Positions 31,508-40,148 of a DNA stretch of 49,690 nt are shown here, one piece after another (position 1 is the stretch's first letter; each line of letters opens with the position of its first letter). The DNA is from an uncultured Burkholderiales bacterium (GTDB lineage: Bacteria; Pseudomonadota; Gammaproteobacteria; Burkholderiales; Burkholderiaceae), in contig CAMLJY010000048.1 of NCBI GenBank assembly GCA_946480465.1, forward strand, positions 1-49,690, in the 5' to 3' direction. The translations under genes and the position numbers were made by a program. The notes under the pieces are model-generated. The model saw nothing but the letters and a program-made list of their open reading frames with translations. It made no database searches and was not told where the DNA came from.

Positions 31508-33211
31508 TTACTGCGCCTGCAGCCGGGCCGGTGGCAGCGGCGCCGGCAGGCCGTTGCCGAACTGGCGCGCGCCGATGTCGCGCCGCTCCCAGACCACCCG
31601 GCCCTCGGCGCCGTGCTTCGAGCGTTCGGCCTGGTGGCCGGCATGCAGCGCGGGCGAGGCCTGCTGCAGGTCCAGCCGCGGCGGCACCATCGCCGCCGGC
31701 GTCTGCGCCAGCAGCGGGTCGGCCGCCAGCCCGTGGACGTCCCAGCCTGCCGCCTGGGCCTGCGCCAGCGTCGCGAACTGCTTGCTGTAGACCGCCGGGC
31801 CGTCGGCGCGATGGCACAGGTTGTGGTCCCAGGCGCGGAAGTGCGCCAGCGTGAGGTCGCCCATGTCATGGCAACGGGCATAGCGGCCGCTGCCCGGGCC
31901 GAAGACGACGATGTTGTTCGTCACCGCGTGGTTCGCCCCTTCGTTCGAGAAGGCAATGCCGACCGGCTGCTGCACCACCACGTGCGGCGTGCCGAAGTAG
32001 ACCGAGTTGTTGCGGATGGTGATGGCCTCGTTCAGCACGTCCAGGCCCTTCGGCGCATTGCCGCCGAAGGTGTTGATGCCCTGGACGCCCGGGGCGGTGG
32101 CGGTCGTCCAGACGATCTCGTTGTTCTCGATCACGCAGTGCTGGCAGGACCGCACGCCGATGCCGATGTATCCCACGTTGGCGATGCGCACGCCCCGGAT
32201 GGTGACGTGGCGCATGCTCTCGCCATTGGGGTGATTGGCATCCTCCGTCTGCTTGACGGAATCCCAATAGCCCTGTGAAACGTCGAAGCCGTAGCAGTGC
32301 GGCGTGGCGCCTGCCTGCGGGCCGACGATCTGGATGTTCTCGAACACCAGGTCCGTCACGACGCCATGCAGGGTCACTGCGCTGCCGCCGCACTTGCCGG
32401 TCGCCGGCTGCGGCGTGGGATTGGTGATGCGCAGGCCACGCACCACGCCGCCACGGATGTCGCTCAGGTAGATCGGGTGGTCCCACTGCGAGCCGTCGCG
32501 GGCATCGCGGTCGGAGCTGACGTTCTCGATGACCAGCTGCGTGCCACCGCCGATCCAGCCGGCGCGGCGGTTGGCCGAAAGCGCCGAGTCGCGCAGCGTG
32601 ATGCGGTCGTTCGACCAGCGGTTGACCGACCGCGACTCCGGATTCTGCGAGGAATGAATGCCGTAGTACGCGAAATTGGTGATGGTCAGCCGCTCCAGCA
32701 GCACGTCGTCGACGTTCTTCTCGAACAGGATGCCGCGGGCACCCGTGCCGCCGCCGTCGAGCTTCAGGTTGCGCACGACGTAGCCCCCGTCCTGCAGGTA
32801 GTTCCCGTCATCGAAGTTGAAGAGGTTCACGCCCGGCCGCGTCTCGCGCAGCCACGGCTGCCGGTTGCGGCAGGCATTGACGCACCAGCTGGGCAGGTAG
32901 GCGTCCCAGGTCACCGAGTCGCCCGCGACCGAGCCGGCCGCGTAGATCGACATGCCCGCGTTGTCCCAGGCACCGCCCTGCGCGAACAGGAAGCGGTTGC
33001 CCTTCTTCACCAGGCCCTTCACGCCGGCCCAGGTGCGCTTGGGACCCCGGGTGCCGCCCTGGTGGGTGGGGGCGAGGCCGTCCCAGGCGTCGTCGCCGCG
33101 CTGGCAGGCGGCATCCGCGCCGGGCTGGCAGTCGGACAGGTGGTAGTCGATCGCCGAGGCGGACAGCGGCAACGCGGACGCTGCTAGCGCAAGAATGACG
33201 CGGCCGATCAT
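31508..33211 (-). CDS. Secreted right-handed parallel beta-helix protein
   Basis: 567 residues. Signal peptide MIGRVILALAASALPLSASA. The body shows repeating beta-helix rungs with regular NNI/VIENN-type turns: ILFEKNVDDVLLERLTITNF, LVIENVSSDRDARDGSQWDH, HCVIENNEIVW and AITIRNNSVYFG. Such proteins are polysaccharide lyases, epimerases or adhesins. Cysteines (CQPGADAAC; CVNAC; CQHC; CH) could form periplasmic disulfides. A single catalytic site cannot be chosen. The ATG overlaps the stop of the upstream FN3 protein (ATGA), so the two are coupled. Confidence 0.8.
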   Translation of the reverse strand: MIGRVILALAASALPLSASAIDYHLSDCQPGADAACQRGDDAWDGLAPTHQGGTRGPKRTWAGVKGLVKKGNRFLFAQGGAWDNAGMSIYAAGSVAGDSVTWDAYLPSWCVNACRNRQPWLRETRPGVNLFNFDDGNYLQDGGYVVRNLKLDGGGTGARGILFEKNVDDVLLERLTITNFAYYGIHSSQNPESRSVNRWSNDRITLRDSALSANRRAGWIGGGTQLVIENVSSDRDARDGSQWDHPIYLSDIRGGVVRGLRITNPTPQPATGKCGGSAVTLHGVVTDLVFENIQIVGPQAGATPHCYGFDVSQGYWDSVKQTEDANHPNGESMRHVTIRGVRIANVGYIGIGVRSCQHCVIENNEIVWTTATAPGVQGINTFGGNAPKGLDVLNEAITIRNNSVYFGTPHVVVQQPVGIAFSNEGANHAVTNNIVVFGPGSGRYARCHDMGDLTLAHFRAWDHNLCHRADGPAVYSKQFATLAQAQAAGWDVHGLAADPLLAQTPAAMVPPRLDLQQASPALHAGHQAERSKHGAEGRVVWERRDIGARQFGNGLPAPLPPARLQAQ

Positions 33212-33582
33212 GGCACCACCTTCGTCGCGGCGTAGCTCAGGTCGGATTCGCCGGCCGCGCTGGTGGTGCTGATGGCGTAGTGCCAGGTGCCGCTGCGCAA
33301 GCCGGTGTCGGTGTGGCTCAGCGTGCTGGGGTTGCTGATCGTCGCGATCAGGGACCAGGGGCCGGACTTGCTGTCCGAGCGCCAGATGCGGTAGCCGGTC
33401 AATTGCGTGGCCGGGCCGAAGGCGGCGTCGAAGCGCGGCGCGGTCCAGGTCAACACGGCCGTGCCGGTGGGCGCCGATTGCTGCGCCGCCGCGGCGAGCG
33501 GCAGCGCGATCAGTCCGGCTGCAAACAGGGCGCGCAGGCGTGGGCCAGCGGCACCATCATGCGGATGGCGGGCAAGAGTCAT
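33208..33582 (-). CDS. Secreted small fibronectin type III-like protein
   Basis: 124 residues: a signal peptide (LRALFAAGLIALPLAAAAQQ) and one FN3-like beta sandwich (AVLTWTAPRFDAAFGPATQL, TGYRIWRSDSKSGPWSLIAT, then GTWHYAISTTSAAGESDLS). It has no second domain and would be a small periplasmic or extracellular binding module. Coupled by a 4-bp overlap to the beta-helix gene, and downstream of the large FN3 protein on the same strand. GGAGAG upstream of the ATG serves as ribosome-binding site. Confidence 0.7.
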   Translation of the reverse strand: MTLARHPHDGAAGPRLRALFAAGLIALPLAAAAQQSAPTGTAVLTWTAPRFDAAFGPATQLTGYRIWRSDSKSGPWSLIATISNPSTLSHTDTGLRSGTWHYAISTTSAAGESDLSYAATKVVP

Positions 33583-33816
33583 GGGGGGTCTCTCCTCTCG
33601 GTTGTGGATGCGCCCGCCGCACGCCTTCAAACCGGAAACGCGTGCCAGGGCGGACGGACCCATCGTCCGATCGACCGCGGCGACAAAACACCCCTAACTT
33701 CGAGTTCCAGGCCGATTACCGCTACCTCCGACGATGAGCGGCCGCTGGGGCCTGATGAACGGCCGCCGCGCAGGCACCGGCCGCCGTGCGGCCCCGGCGC
33801 CTCGCGTCCCGTACCG

Positions 33817-35709
33817 TCACGGGTTCAGCAGCACCGCCGCCGCGGCGAAGGGGATCACGACGCCATCGGTGATCGTGAGGTACAGCACCTGCAGGTCCAG
33901 GCTGCCGGTGGGCGCGAGGAAATGGAAGTCGTCGATGTAGCCCTCGGCGCGCTCGTCCAGCAGGTCGCCGTTGGGCCACAGGAAATGCACGTTGCGCGCG
34001 CTGCCCACCGGCTCCCAGTCCTCGAATTCCACGGTGGCCGCAGGACCGCTGCTGGCGCCATCGGCATAGATCAGGCGTTTCGGGCCGACGAAGGGCAGCA
34101 TTGAACCGGCGAGCCTGCCGGCGGAGACGGAAGGGTCGCCGTAATACATCTTGTAGCGCGCGCCGCCGACGTGCATCGGCAAGGCAGCCTGCGCACCGAC
34201 GAACATCTTCGGGCAGCCGTCGGCCGCGTACTGCACGACGAAGCGGCTGCCGTTCCACACCGCGTAGGCGTGGTTGTGCGTCTTCGTCGAGCAGCCGGGA
34301 ACCTGGTCCACGGTGAAGACCATGAAGGCGCCGGCGGCACCGTCCCAGCGCCAATCGGTCTGCGTCGGATAGGCCAGCTTGTTCTGCCGCGCCGCCGTGA
34401 AGCGCGCGTTGCCCTGCGCCCCGTCCCCCTCGACGCCGATCACCAGCGTGGCCGGACAGTTGCCTGTGGCCTCGTAGTCGGCGCTGCTGCTGCAGGTCGT
34501 CGCTGCGCCCTGGTTGAAGTCGCGGCCGACGTAGCCGTCCACGCTGTCGACCGAATAGATGCGGTTCTTGCCGTCGGTGCCGTTGGCCTCGAAGAAGAGC
34601 CGCACCTTCGCACCCATCGCGGCCGACAACGGTACGCCCTGCCCCGTGGCGATGGTCTTGATGCCGCTGGTGGCGCCGGTGGGCGAACGCAGGCCGCTGC
34701 TGGCGGCATGGCTCGTGAAGCCGAGGTAGGTGGCGGCGCTGCCGGCCGTGACCGCGCCGCTGGATGCGACGGCCAGGCCACTCACGCCTTTCGGGCCGTA
34801 ATAGAACTGCACCGTGTTGGCCACGGCACCGGCCTCCGGCCCGAAGCGCGTGGCGCTGAGCCGCGCATTGCCATCGGCCACCGGCTGCAGCAGGCCGGCC
34901 ACGCTGTTGCCGCTGCCCTGCAGTTGCCAATACTCCGCCGGCGTGGTGGCGGTGATGGCGGCCGAGGTGGACGAGCGGCTGCAGCCGCTGTCCTGGCAGG
35001 CCTTGACGAGCACCGAATAGGTCGTGCCCGCCTTCAGCCCCGACAGGCCCGCGCTGGTGGCGGCACCGGCGGCGGTGACGGCGACCCGCGTGTTCATCAG
35101 CGGCTCCGTCGCACTGATCTCGTAGTGGTCGACCGCCATGCCTGCCGGCGCCGTCCAGGCCACGAGCCACTGGCTCGACGACCCGAAGGAACGCCCGCCG
35201 ACGGTCTGGCGGTTCACCTCGGCAGTGCTGACGGCCGAAGGGAGCGGCAGTGCTCGCAGCGCCACTTCACGCACCGACTCCGCATCGACGGTGAAGCTCG
35301 TGAGGTCGATGCTCGACAGGCTGGCGGCATAGGCCCGCGTCACACCGCCGCTGGTGTACTCCAGGTACGGCAAGCTCAACCGGAAGACACTGCGCGACAT
35401 CTCCAGCCGCGCCGGTTCCGTCGCCGCTGACAGCACCGGCGTGGACTGCACCGACGGCGCGTCCAGCACGAAGACGTTCGGCTCCGCCGAGGCCAGGCTG
35501 GCGCTGTAGGCGCGCTTGGCGGCGCCGCTGCCATATTCCAGATAAGGCACGGCCAGCGTGCTGCCGTTGCCCGAGACCCCGAGGGTGGGGATCGGCTGGG
35601 CCGCCGACACCAGCGGCGACAGGGCCCCGGCCAGGCCCGCGGCGACCGTCGCCAGCGCCGGGCACCGCTGAAGGAAGAGGCCGGGGGCCCTCACGCATGC
35701 ACGCTTCAT
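33817..35709 (-). CDS. Large secreted protein with duplicated N-terminal motif and FN3 domain
   Basis: 630 residues. AGGAGG lies 6 nt before the ATG. The signal peptide ends near residue 35 (AGLAGALSPLVSAAQP). Two copies of a roughly 50-residue unit follow: LAVPYLEYGSGAAKRAYSAS with VLDAPSV, and LSLPYLEYTSGGVTRAYAAS with TVDAESV. Next is an FN3 domain (HYEISATEP to AITATTPAEY). The large C-terminal part has Cys pairs (CSSSADYEATGNC; GCSTKTHNH; DGCPKMF) and WEPVGSARNVHFLWPNGDLL. No enzyme family is recognised. A 235-bp gap separates it from the small FN3 gene, so it may have its own transcript end. Confidence 0.75.
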   Translation of the reverse strand: MKRACVRAPGLFLQRCPALATVAAGLAGALSPLVSAAQPIPTLGVSGNGSTLAVPYLEYGSGAAKRAYSASLASAEPNVFVLDAPSVQSTPVLSAATEPARLEMSRSVFRLSLPYLEYTSGGVTRAYAASLSSIDLTSFTVDAESVREVALRALPLPSAVSTAEVNRQTVGGRSFGSSSQWLVAWTAPAGMAVDHYEISATEPLMNTRVAVTAAGAATSAGLSGLKAGTTYSVLVKACQDSGCSRSSTSAAITATTPAEYWQLQGSGNSVAGLLQPVADGNARLSATRFGPEAGAVANTVQFYYGPKGVSGLAVASSGAVTAGSAATYLGFTSHAASSGLRSPTGATSGIKTIATGQGVPLSAAMGAKVRLFFEANGTDGKNRIYSVDSVDGYVGRDFNQGAATTCSSSADYEATGNCPATLVIGVEGDGAQGNARFTAARQNKLAYPTQTDWRWDGAAGAFMVFTVDQVPGCSTKTHNHAYAVWNGSRFVVQYAADGCPKMFVGAQAALPMHVGGARYKMYYGDPSVSAGRLAGSMLPFVGPKRLIYADGASSGPAATVEFEDWEPVGSARNVHFLWPNGDLLDERAEGYIDDFHFLAPTGSLDLQVLYLTITDGVVIPFAAAAVLLNP

Positions 35710-35998
35710 CGCAACCCTCCTGACGGCGACAACGCCTGCAGGCAGTTTGCATCGGCGCGCTGCGCGATGCGGCCCGCCGGGCCGGCCGCAAGGCCCGCCA
35801 ACAGTGGACCATTTCGCGGTCGGCGCGTCCGGTGCCGCGCACCGGCACATCGTGGCTCCCCGGGGAAGAGGCCGCCCCGGCTGGACCGCGGCGGCCATTC
35901 TTCTCTCCGGGAAACCTCTCTCGCCACCGCCAGCCCGCAAGGATGGCCAGGCTCTAAACTCCAAACCCTTTCTTGATAAGAATAGTTAACGCCGCGCC
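35710..35998. promoter_or_regulatory. Divergent regulatory region at island boundary
   Basis: 289 bp between the secreted FN3 gene and the XRE regulator of the restriction island; no gene is supported. At the island side, TTCTT-GAT-AAGAA (35970-35982) is an inverted repeat in an AT-rich tract (CTTGATAAGAATAGTTAACG) 17 bp before the XRE ATG, a candidate operator and -10 area. The abrupt fall in G+C here may mark the left edge of the acquired segment. Confidence 0.45.
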
Positions 35999-36370
35999 AT
36001 GCGAAACCCTGAGGTCCGGCAACAAATCGGGCAGCGGCTGCTGGAAGAACGGACGCGGCTGGGCCTGACGCAACAGGCGTTGGCGGACGCGATCGGCGCG
36101 CCGCGCGTGAGCTTTGTCAAGTACGAGGCAGGCCACTCGTCGCCTGCGGCCGAAACGCTGGTTGCGCTGGAAAGCGCGGGCGTGGACGTCCGCTACGTGT
36201 TGACTGGCCTGCGCCACGCCCCCGGCGGGGTTGACCGGGAGCGGTTCCGGCGCGCCTTCCTGGAGATCGATCGCCAAGCCCGGAACAACCGCGAGAAGCT
36301 GTCCACCGAGGACCGACTGGCGCTCGCCTGGCGCATCTACGACGCGTACTGCAGCGCCGAGGCGCACTGA
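35999..36370 (+). CDS. XRE-family regulator at the head of the restriction island
   Basis: 123 residues. Helix-turn-helix in residues about 8-65: IGQRLLEERTRLGLTQQALA, then DAIGAPRVSFVKYEAGHSSP and AAETLVALESAGVDVRYVLT. The tail (ERFRRAFLEIDRQARNNREK) is helical. This small regulator type often controls phage-like or mobile genes. It precedes hsdM by 43 bp in the same direction and could act as the controller that delays restriction after transfer; that is inference. A candidate operator palindrome lies just upstream. Confidence 0.85.
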   Translation: MRNPEVRQQIGQRLLEERTRLGLTQQALADAIGAPRVSFVKYEAGHSSPAAETLVALESAGVDVRYVLTGLRHAPGGVDRERFRRAFLEIDRQARNNREKLSTEDRLALAWRIYDAYCSAEAH

Positions 36371-36413
36371 TCGATTCATAGCGCATTCAGCCCCCGCACT
36401 TCCCCCGAACCAC

Positions 36414-38837
36414 ATGCCCATCAAGAAATCCGACCTCTATTCCAAGCTCTGGGCCTCCTGCGACGAACTGCGTGGCGGCATGGACGCCAGCCAGTACAAG
36501 GACTACGTGCTGGTGCTGTTGTTCATCAAGTACATCAGCGACAAGTACGCCGGCCAGCCCTTCGCGCCCATCCAGATTCCGCCCGGCGCCAGCTTTGCCG
36601 ACATGGCGGCCCTCAAGGCCAAGAGCGACATCGGCGACCAGATCAACAAGAAGATCGTTCGCCCGCTGGAAGAGGCCAACCACCTGCGCATCAAGGCCGA
36701 CTTCAACGACGACGCGCTGCTGGGCCAGGGCAAGGAGAAGGTCGACAAGCTGACCAACCTGATCGGCATCTTCGAATCGAAGGACCTGGACTTCTCGCGG
36801 CACCGGGCCGACGGCGACGACATCCTGGGCGACGCCTACGAGTACCTGATGCGCCACTTCGCCACCGAAAGTGGCAAGAGCAAGGGCCAGTTCTACACGC
36901 CCGCCGAAGTGAGCCGCGTGATGGCCCAGGTGCTGGGCATCGCGAAGGCCAAGACCAGCCCGATGACCACCGTCTACGACCCGACCTGCGGGTCGGGATC
37001 GCTACTGCTGAAGGTGGCCGAGGCGGCCCCCACCGAGGTGGCGGTGTACGGGCAGGAGAAGGAAGAAGTCACCAGCGGCCTGGCCCGCATGAACATGATC
37101 CTGCACCACAACCCCGGTGCCGTGATCGAGCAGGGCAACACCCTGGCCGACCCCAAGTTCCTGGACGGCGAGCAGCTCAAGACCTTCGATTACGTGGTGG
37201 CCAATCCGCCGTTCTCGGACAAGCGCTGGAGCAATGGCCTGGTCGGCGACAAGTACCAGCGCTTCGAGGGCTTTGGCCGGCCGCCCGACAAGCAGGGCGA
37301 CTACGCCTACCTGCTGCACATCGTCCGCTCGCTGAAGAGCACCGGCCGCGCCGCCTGCATCCTGCCGCACGGCGTGCTGTTCCGCGGCAATGCCGAGGCC
37401 GAGATCCGCAAGAGCCTGGTGCGGCGCGGGCTCGTCCAAGCCATCATCGGCCTGCCGGCCAATCTGTTCTACGGCACCGGCATTCCGGCCTGCATCATCG
37501 TCATCGACAAGGCCGGCGCCGCGGGCCGCAAGGGCATCTTCATGATCGATGCCGCCCAGGGCTTCATGAAGGACGGCCCCAAGAACCGGCTGCGCGAGCG
37601 GGACATCCACCGCATCGTCGACGCCTTCCACACGCTGGATGGCAGCGACCCGCGCTATGCGCGCATGGTGGGCTTCGAAGAGATCGAGAAGAACGACTTC
37701 AACCTCAACCTGCCGCGCTACATCGACAGCAGCACGCCGGAAGACCAGCAGGACATCGACGCGCACTTGAATGGCGGCATTCCCGAAGTGGAAGTTCAGG
37801 CATTGGGCCGCTACTGGGCCGTGTGTCCTCAGTTGCAGGCGGCCCTGTTCAAGCCGCGGCGGCCGGGCTATGTGGACCTGACGGTGGCACCCGCCGCCAT
37901 CAAGCCCACCATCCACCAGCACCCGGAGTTCCAGGCCTTCACCCGCGCCATGAACGGCCATTTCGAGGCCTGGCGAGCGCCCGTGGCCCAGCGGCTCAAG
38001 GCGCTGACCACCGGCTTCCACCCCAAGGAACTGATCCACGAACTGGCCGAAGGCCTGTTGGCGCACTACGAGCACCAGCCCACCGCACAGCCTCTGATCG
38101 ACCCCTACGCGGTCTACCAGCACCTGATGGACTACTGGGCCGAGACGATGCAGGACGATGCCTACCTGATCGCTGAAGACGGCTGGGTTGCGCAGACCTA
38201 CCGCATCCTGGAGACGAAGAAGAACAAGGACGGTACGCCGGGCAAGACAGTGGACAAGGGTTGGGCCTGCGACCTGGTGCCCAAGGCCTTGCTGGTGCAG
38301 CAGCACTTTGCGATGGAACAGGCCGAGCTGGACCGGCTGGCCGCGGAGCTGGAAAGCACCGAGACGGCGCAGGCCGAGTTGGAAGAGGAGCACGGCGGCG
38401 AGGACGCGGTGTTTGGTGGTTTCGAGAAGATCAACGACAAGGAAGTGAAGTCGCGCATCAGGGAAATCGGGCGTGATGCCGATGCGGCCGATGAGCTGGA
38501 GGTGCTGCAGCAATGGTTGAACATGTCAGAGCAGGCCAGCGCGCTCAAGCGGCGCATTAAGACGCTGGACGCTGAGCTGGATGCCAAGGCCTTGGTTCGC
38601 TACCCCACGCTGACTGCTGACGAGGTGAAGGTGCTGGTGGTAGATCAAAAGTGGATGGCAGCGCTAGACGCCGCCACCCACGGCGAACTGGACCGCGTGA
38701 GCCAAGCCTTGACCGGGCGCGTGAAGGAGCTGGCGGACCGGTACGGACAGACGATGCCGCAGTTGACGAAACTAGTGGAAGATCTCGACAGCCGCGTCGC
38801 AGAGCACCTCACGAAGATGGGGTTCGTATGGAAGTGA
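36414..38837 (+). CDS. hsdM: Type I restriction-modification DNA methyltransferase subunit
   Basis: 807 residues. The HsdM N-terminal domain (LYSKLWASCDELRGGMDASQ, YKDYVLVLLFIKYISDKY) is followed by the adenine methyltransferase: GQFYTPAEVSRVM near 158, motif I VYDPTCGSGSLLLKV near 187 and the N-P-P-F motif VVANPPFSDKRW near 263. M subunits are usually about 500-550 residues; here a C-terminal region of about 270 residues with coiled-coil character (QAELDRLAAELESTETAQAE) is added, as in a known longer HsdM subgroup. It methylates adenine together with HsdS. The end overlaps hsdS by 10 bp. Confidence 0.93.
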   Translation: MPIKKSDLYSKLWASCDELRGGMDASQYKDYVLVLLFIKYISDKYAGQPFAPIQIPPGASFADMAALKAKSDIGDQINKKIVRPLEEANHLRIKADFNDDALLGQGKEKVDKLTNLIGIFESKDLDFSRHRADGDDILGDAYEYLMRHFATESGKSKGQFYTPAEVSRVMAQVLGIAKAKTSPMTTVYDPTCGSGSLLLKVAEAAPTEVAVYGQEKEEVTSGLARMNMILHHNPGAVIEQGNTLADPKFLDGEQLKTFDYVVANPPFSDKRWSNGLVGDKYQRFEGFGRPPDKQGDYAYLLHIVRSLKSTGRAACILPHGVLFRGNAEAEIRKSLVRRGLVQAIIGLPANLFYGTGIPACIIVIDKAGAAGRKGIFMIDAAQGFMKDGPKNRLRERDIHRIVDAFHTLDGSDPRYARMVGFEEIEKNDFNLNLPRYIDSSTPEDQQDIDAHLNGGIPEVEVQALGRYWAVCPQLQAALFKPRRPGYVDLTVAPAAIKPTIHQHPEFQAFTRAMNGHFEAWRAPVAQRLKALTTGFHPKELIHELAEGLLAHYEHQPTAQPLIDPYAVYQHLMDYWAETMQDDAYLIAEDGWVAQTYRILETKKNKDGTPGKTVDKGWACDLVPKALLVQQHFAMEQAELDRLAAELESTETAQAELEEEHGGEDAVFGGFEKINDKEVKSRIREIGRDADAADELEVLQQWLNMSEQASALKRRIKTLDAELDAKALVRYPTLTADEVKVLVVDQKWMAALDAATHGELDRVSQALTGRVKELADRYGQTMPQLTKLVEDLDSRVAEHLTKMGFVWK

Positions 38838-40132
38838 GGCAGGCTCTCTCGACAAACGAGGTACCTGCAGACTGGAAACAGGTTCGCCTGCTCGATGTCG
38901 CGGCGAAACGGGCCAACGCCACTGTGGGCGGTCCATTCGGCTCTGACCTCGTGGCTAAGGACTATGTCAGCACAGGCGTGCCCGTCATCAGAGGGCAGAA
39001 CATGGGGCGGTGCTTCGTGTCAGGAGAATTTGCGTTCGTAACCCCACAAAAGGCAAAGGCTCTACAGGCCAACTTGGCAAGGCCACTTGATTTGGTATTC
39101 ACGCAACGGGGAACCCTGGGCCAAGTGGCATTGGTTCCGCCCGCGCCGTTTGATGAGTATCTGATTTCGCAAAGCCAGATGAAGCTGACTGTTGATACAG
39201 CAACGGCAGACCCGGCCTACGTCTATCACTACTTTGCAAGCGAGTTCGGACAACGGCAGATCCTGGAAAGCGCAATTCAGACCGGTGTGCCACATACCAA
39301 TCTCGGGATCTTGCGCAGCTACAAGGTGCCGATGCCTCAGCTGGTTGACGACCAACGTGTCGTCGCTGCAGCCCTCACTGATGCAGATGCCCTGATCGAC
39401 TCGCTGGAGCATCTGCTGACCAAGAAGCGCCAGATCAAGCAAGGTGCCATGCAGGAACTGCTCACCGGCAAGCGGCGGTTGCCAGGCTTCGGCGGGCCAT
39501 GGCGGAGCCGCCGCCTCAATGAGCTGGCCAGGATTCAGCGAGGTGCGTCTCCCAGACCGATTGACGATCCGGTCTGGTTCGATGATTCATCGTCAGTCGG
39601 CTGGGTACGCATCTCTGACGTCACGCAATCCGGGATGTTCTTGCTAGCAACAACTCAGCGACTATCCGATGCCGGCATCCGCAAGAGCAGGTTCGTTGGC
39701 AGCGGAAATCTCATCATGAGCATCTGCGCCACTGTGGGACGCCCGGTCATCACCGCGCTGGACACCTGCATTCATGACGGCTTCGTTGTGTTTGATGGCC
39801 TCACGATCAATCAGAAGTTTCTGTACTACGCGCTGCTCCACATCGAAGACGACTGGTCATCACACGGACAGACCGGCTCTCAAATGAACCTCAATACTGG
39901 ACTCATTAACAGGACGCCTATACAGGCTCCTGAACAAGAGGACGAGCAAGCGGCGATTGCTAGCGTCCTTTCCGACATGGATGCCGATATCGCTGCGGTC
40001 GAAGCCCGCCTCACTAAAGCCCGCGCCCTCAAGCAAGCCATGGCCCAAGCCCTGCTGACCGGCCGCATCCGCCTTGTGCCGCCCCACTCCGCGCACGGCG
40101 GCGAACAAGACGTCGAGCCACCGCCGGCTTGA
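38828..40132 (+). CDS. hsdS: Type I restriction-modification specificity subunit
   Basis: 434 residues with two target-recognition domains separated by conserved helices. TRD1 is about 15-180, ending with KVPMPQL and the first spacer (ALTDADALIDSLEHLLTKKR, QIKQGAMQELLTGKRRLPGF). TRD2 is about 225-380, ending with the second spacer (IASVLSDMDADIAAVEARLT, KARALKQAMAQALLTGRIRL). The two spacers are near repeats, as expected for the pseudo-dimeric HsdS. Lower G+C and unusual codon use in the TRDs are typical. The recognised sequence cannot be predicted. It overlaps hsdM and lies 16 bp before the next gene. Confidence 0.93.
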   Translation: MEVRQALSTNEVPADWKQVRLLDVAAKRANATVGGPFGSDLVAKDYVSTGVPVIRGQNMGRCFVSGEFAFVTPQKAKALQANLARPLDLVFTQRGTLGQVALVPPAPFDEYLISQSQMKLTVDTATADPAYVYHYFASEFGQRQILESAIQTGVPHTNLGILRSYKVPMPQLVDDQRVVAAALTDADALIDSLEHLLTKKRQIKQGAMQELLTGKRRLPGFGGPWRSRRLNELARIQRGASPRPIDDPVWFDDSSSVGWVRISDVTQSGMFLLATTQRLSDAGIRKSRFVGSGNLIMSICATVGRPVITALDTCIHDGFVVFDGLTINQKFLYYALLHIEDDWSSHGQTGSQMNLNTGLINRTPIQAPEQEDEQAAIASVLSDMDADIAAVEARLTKARALKQAMAQALLTGRIRLVPPHSAHGGEQDVEPPPA

Positions 40133-40148
40133 CGAACAGGACCACCCC

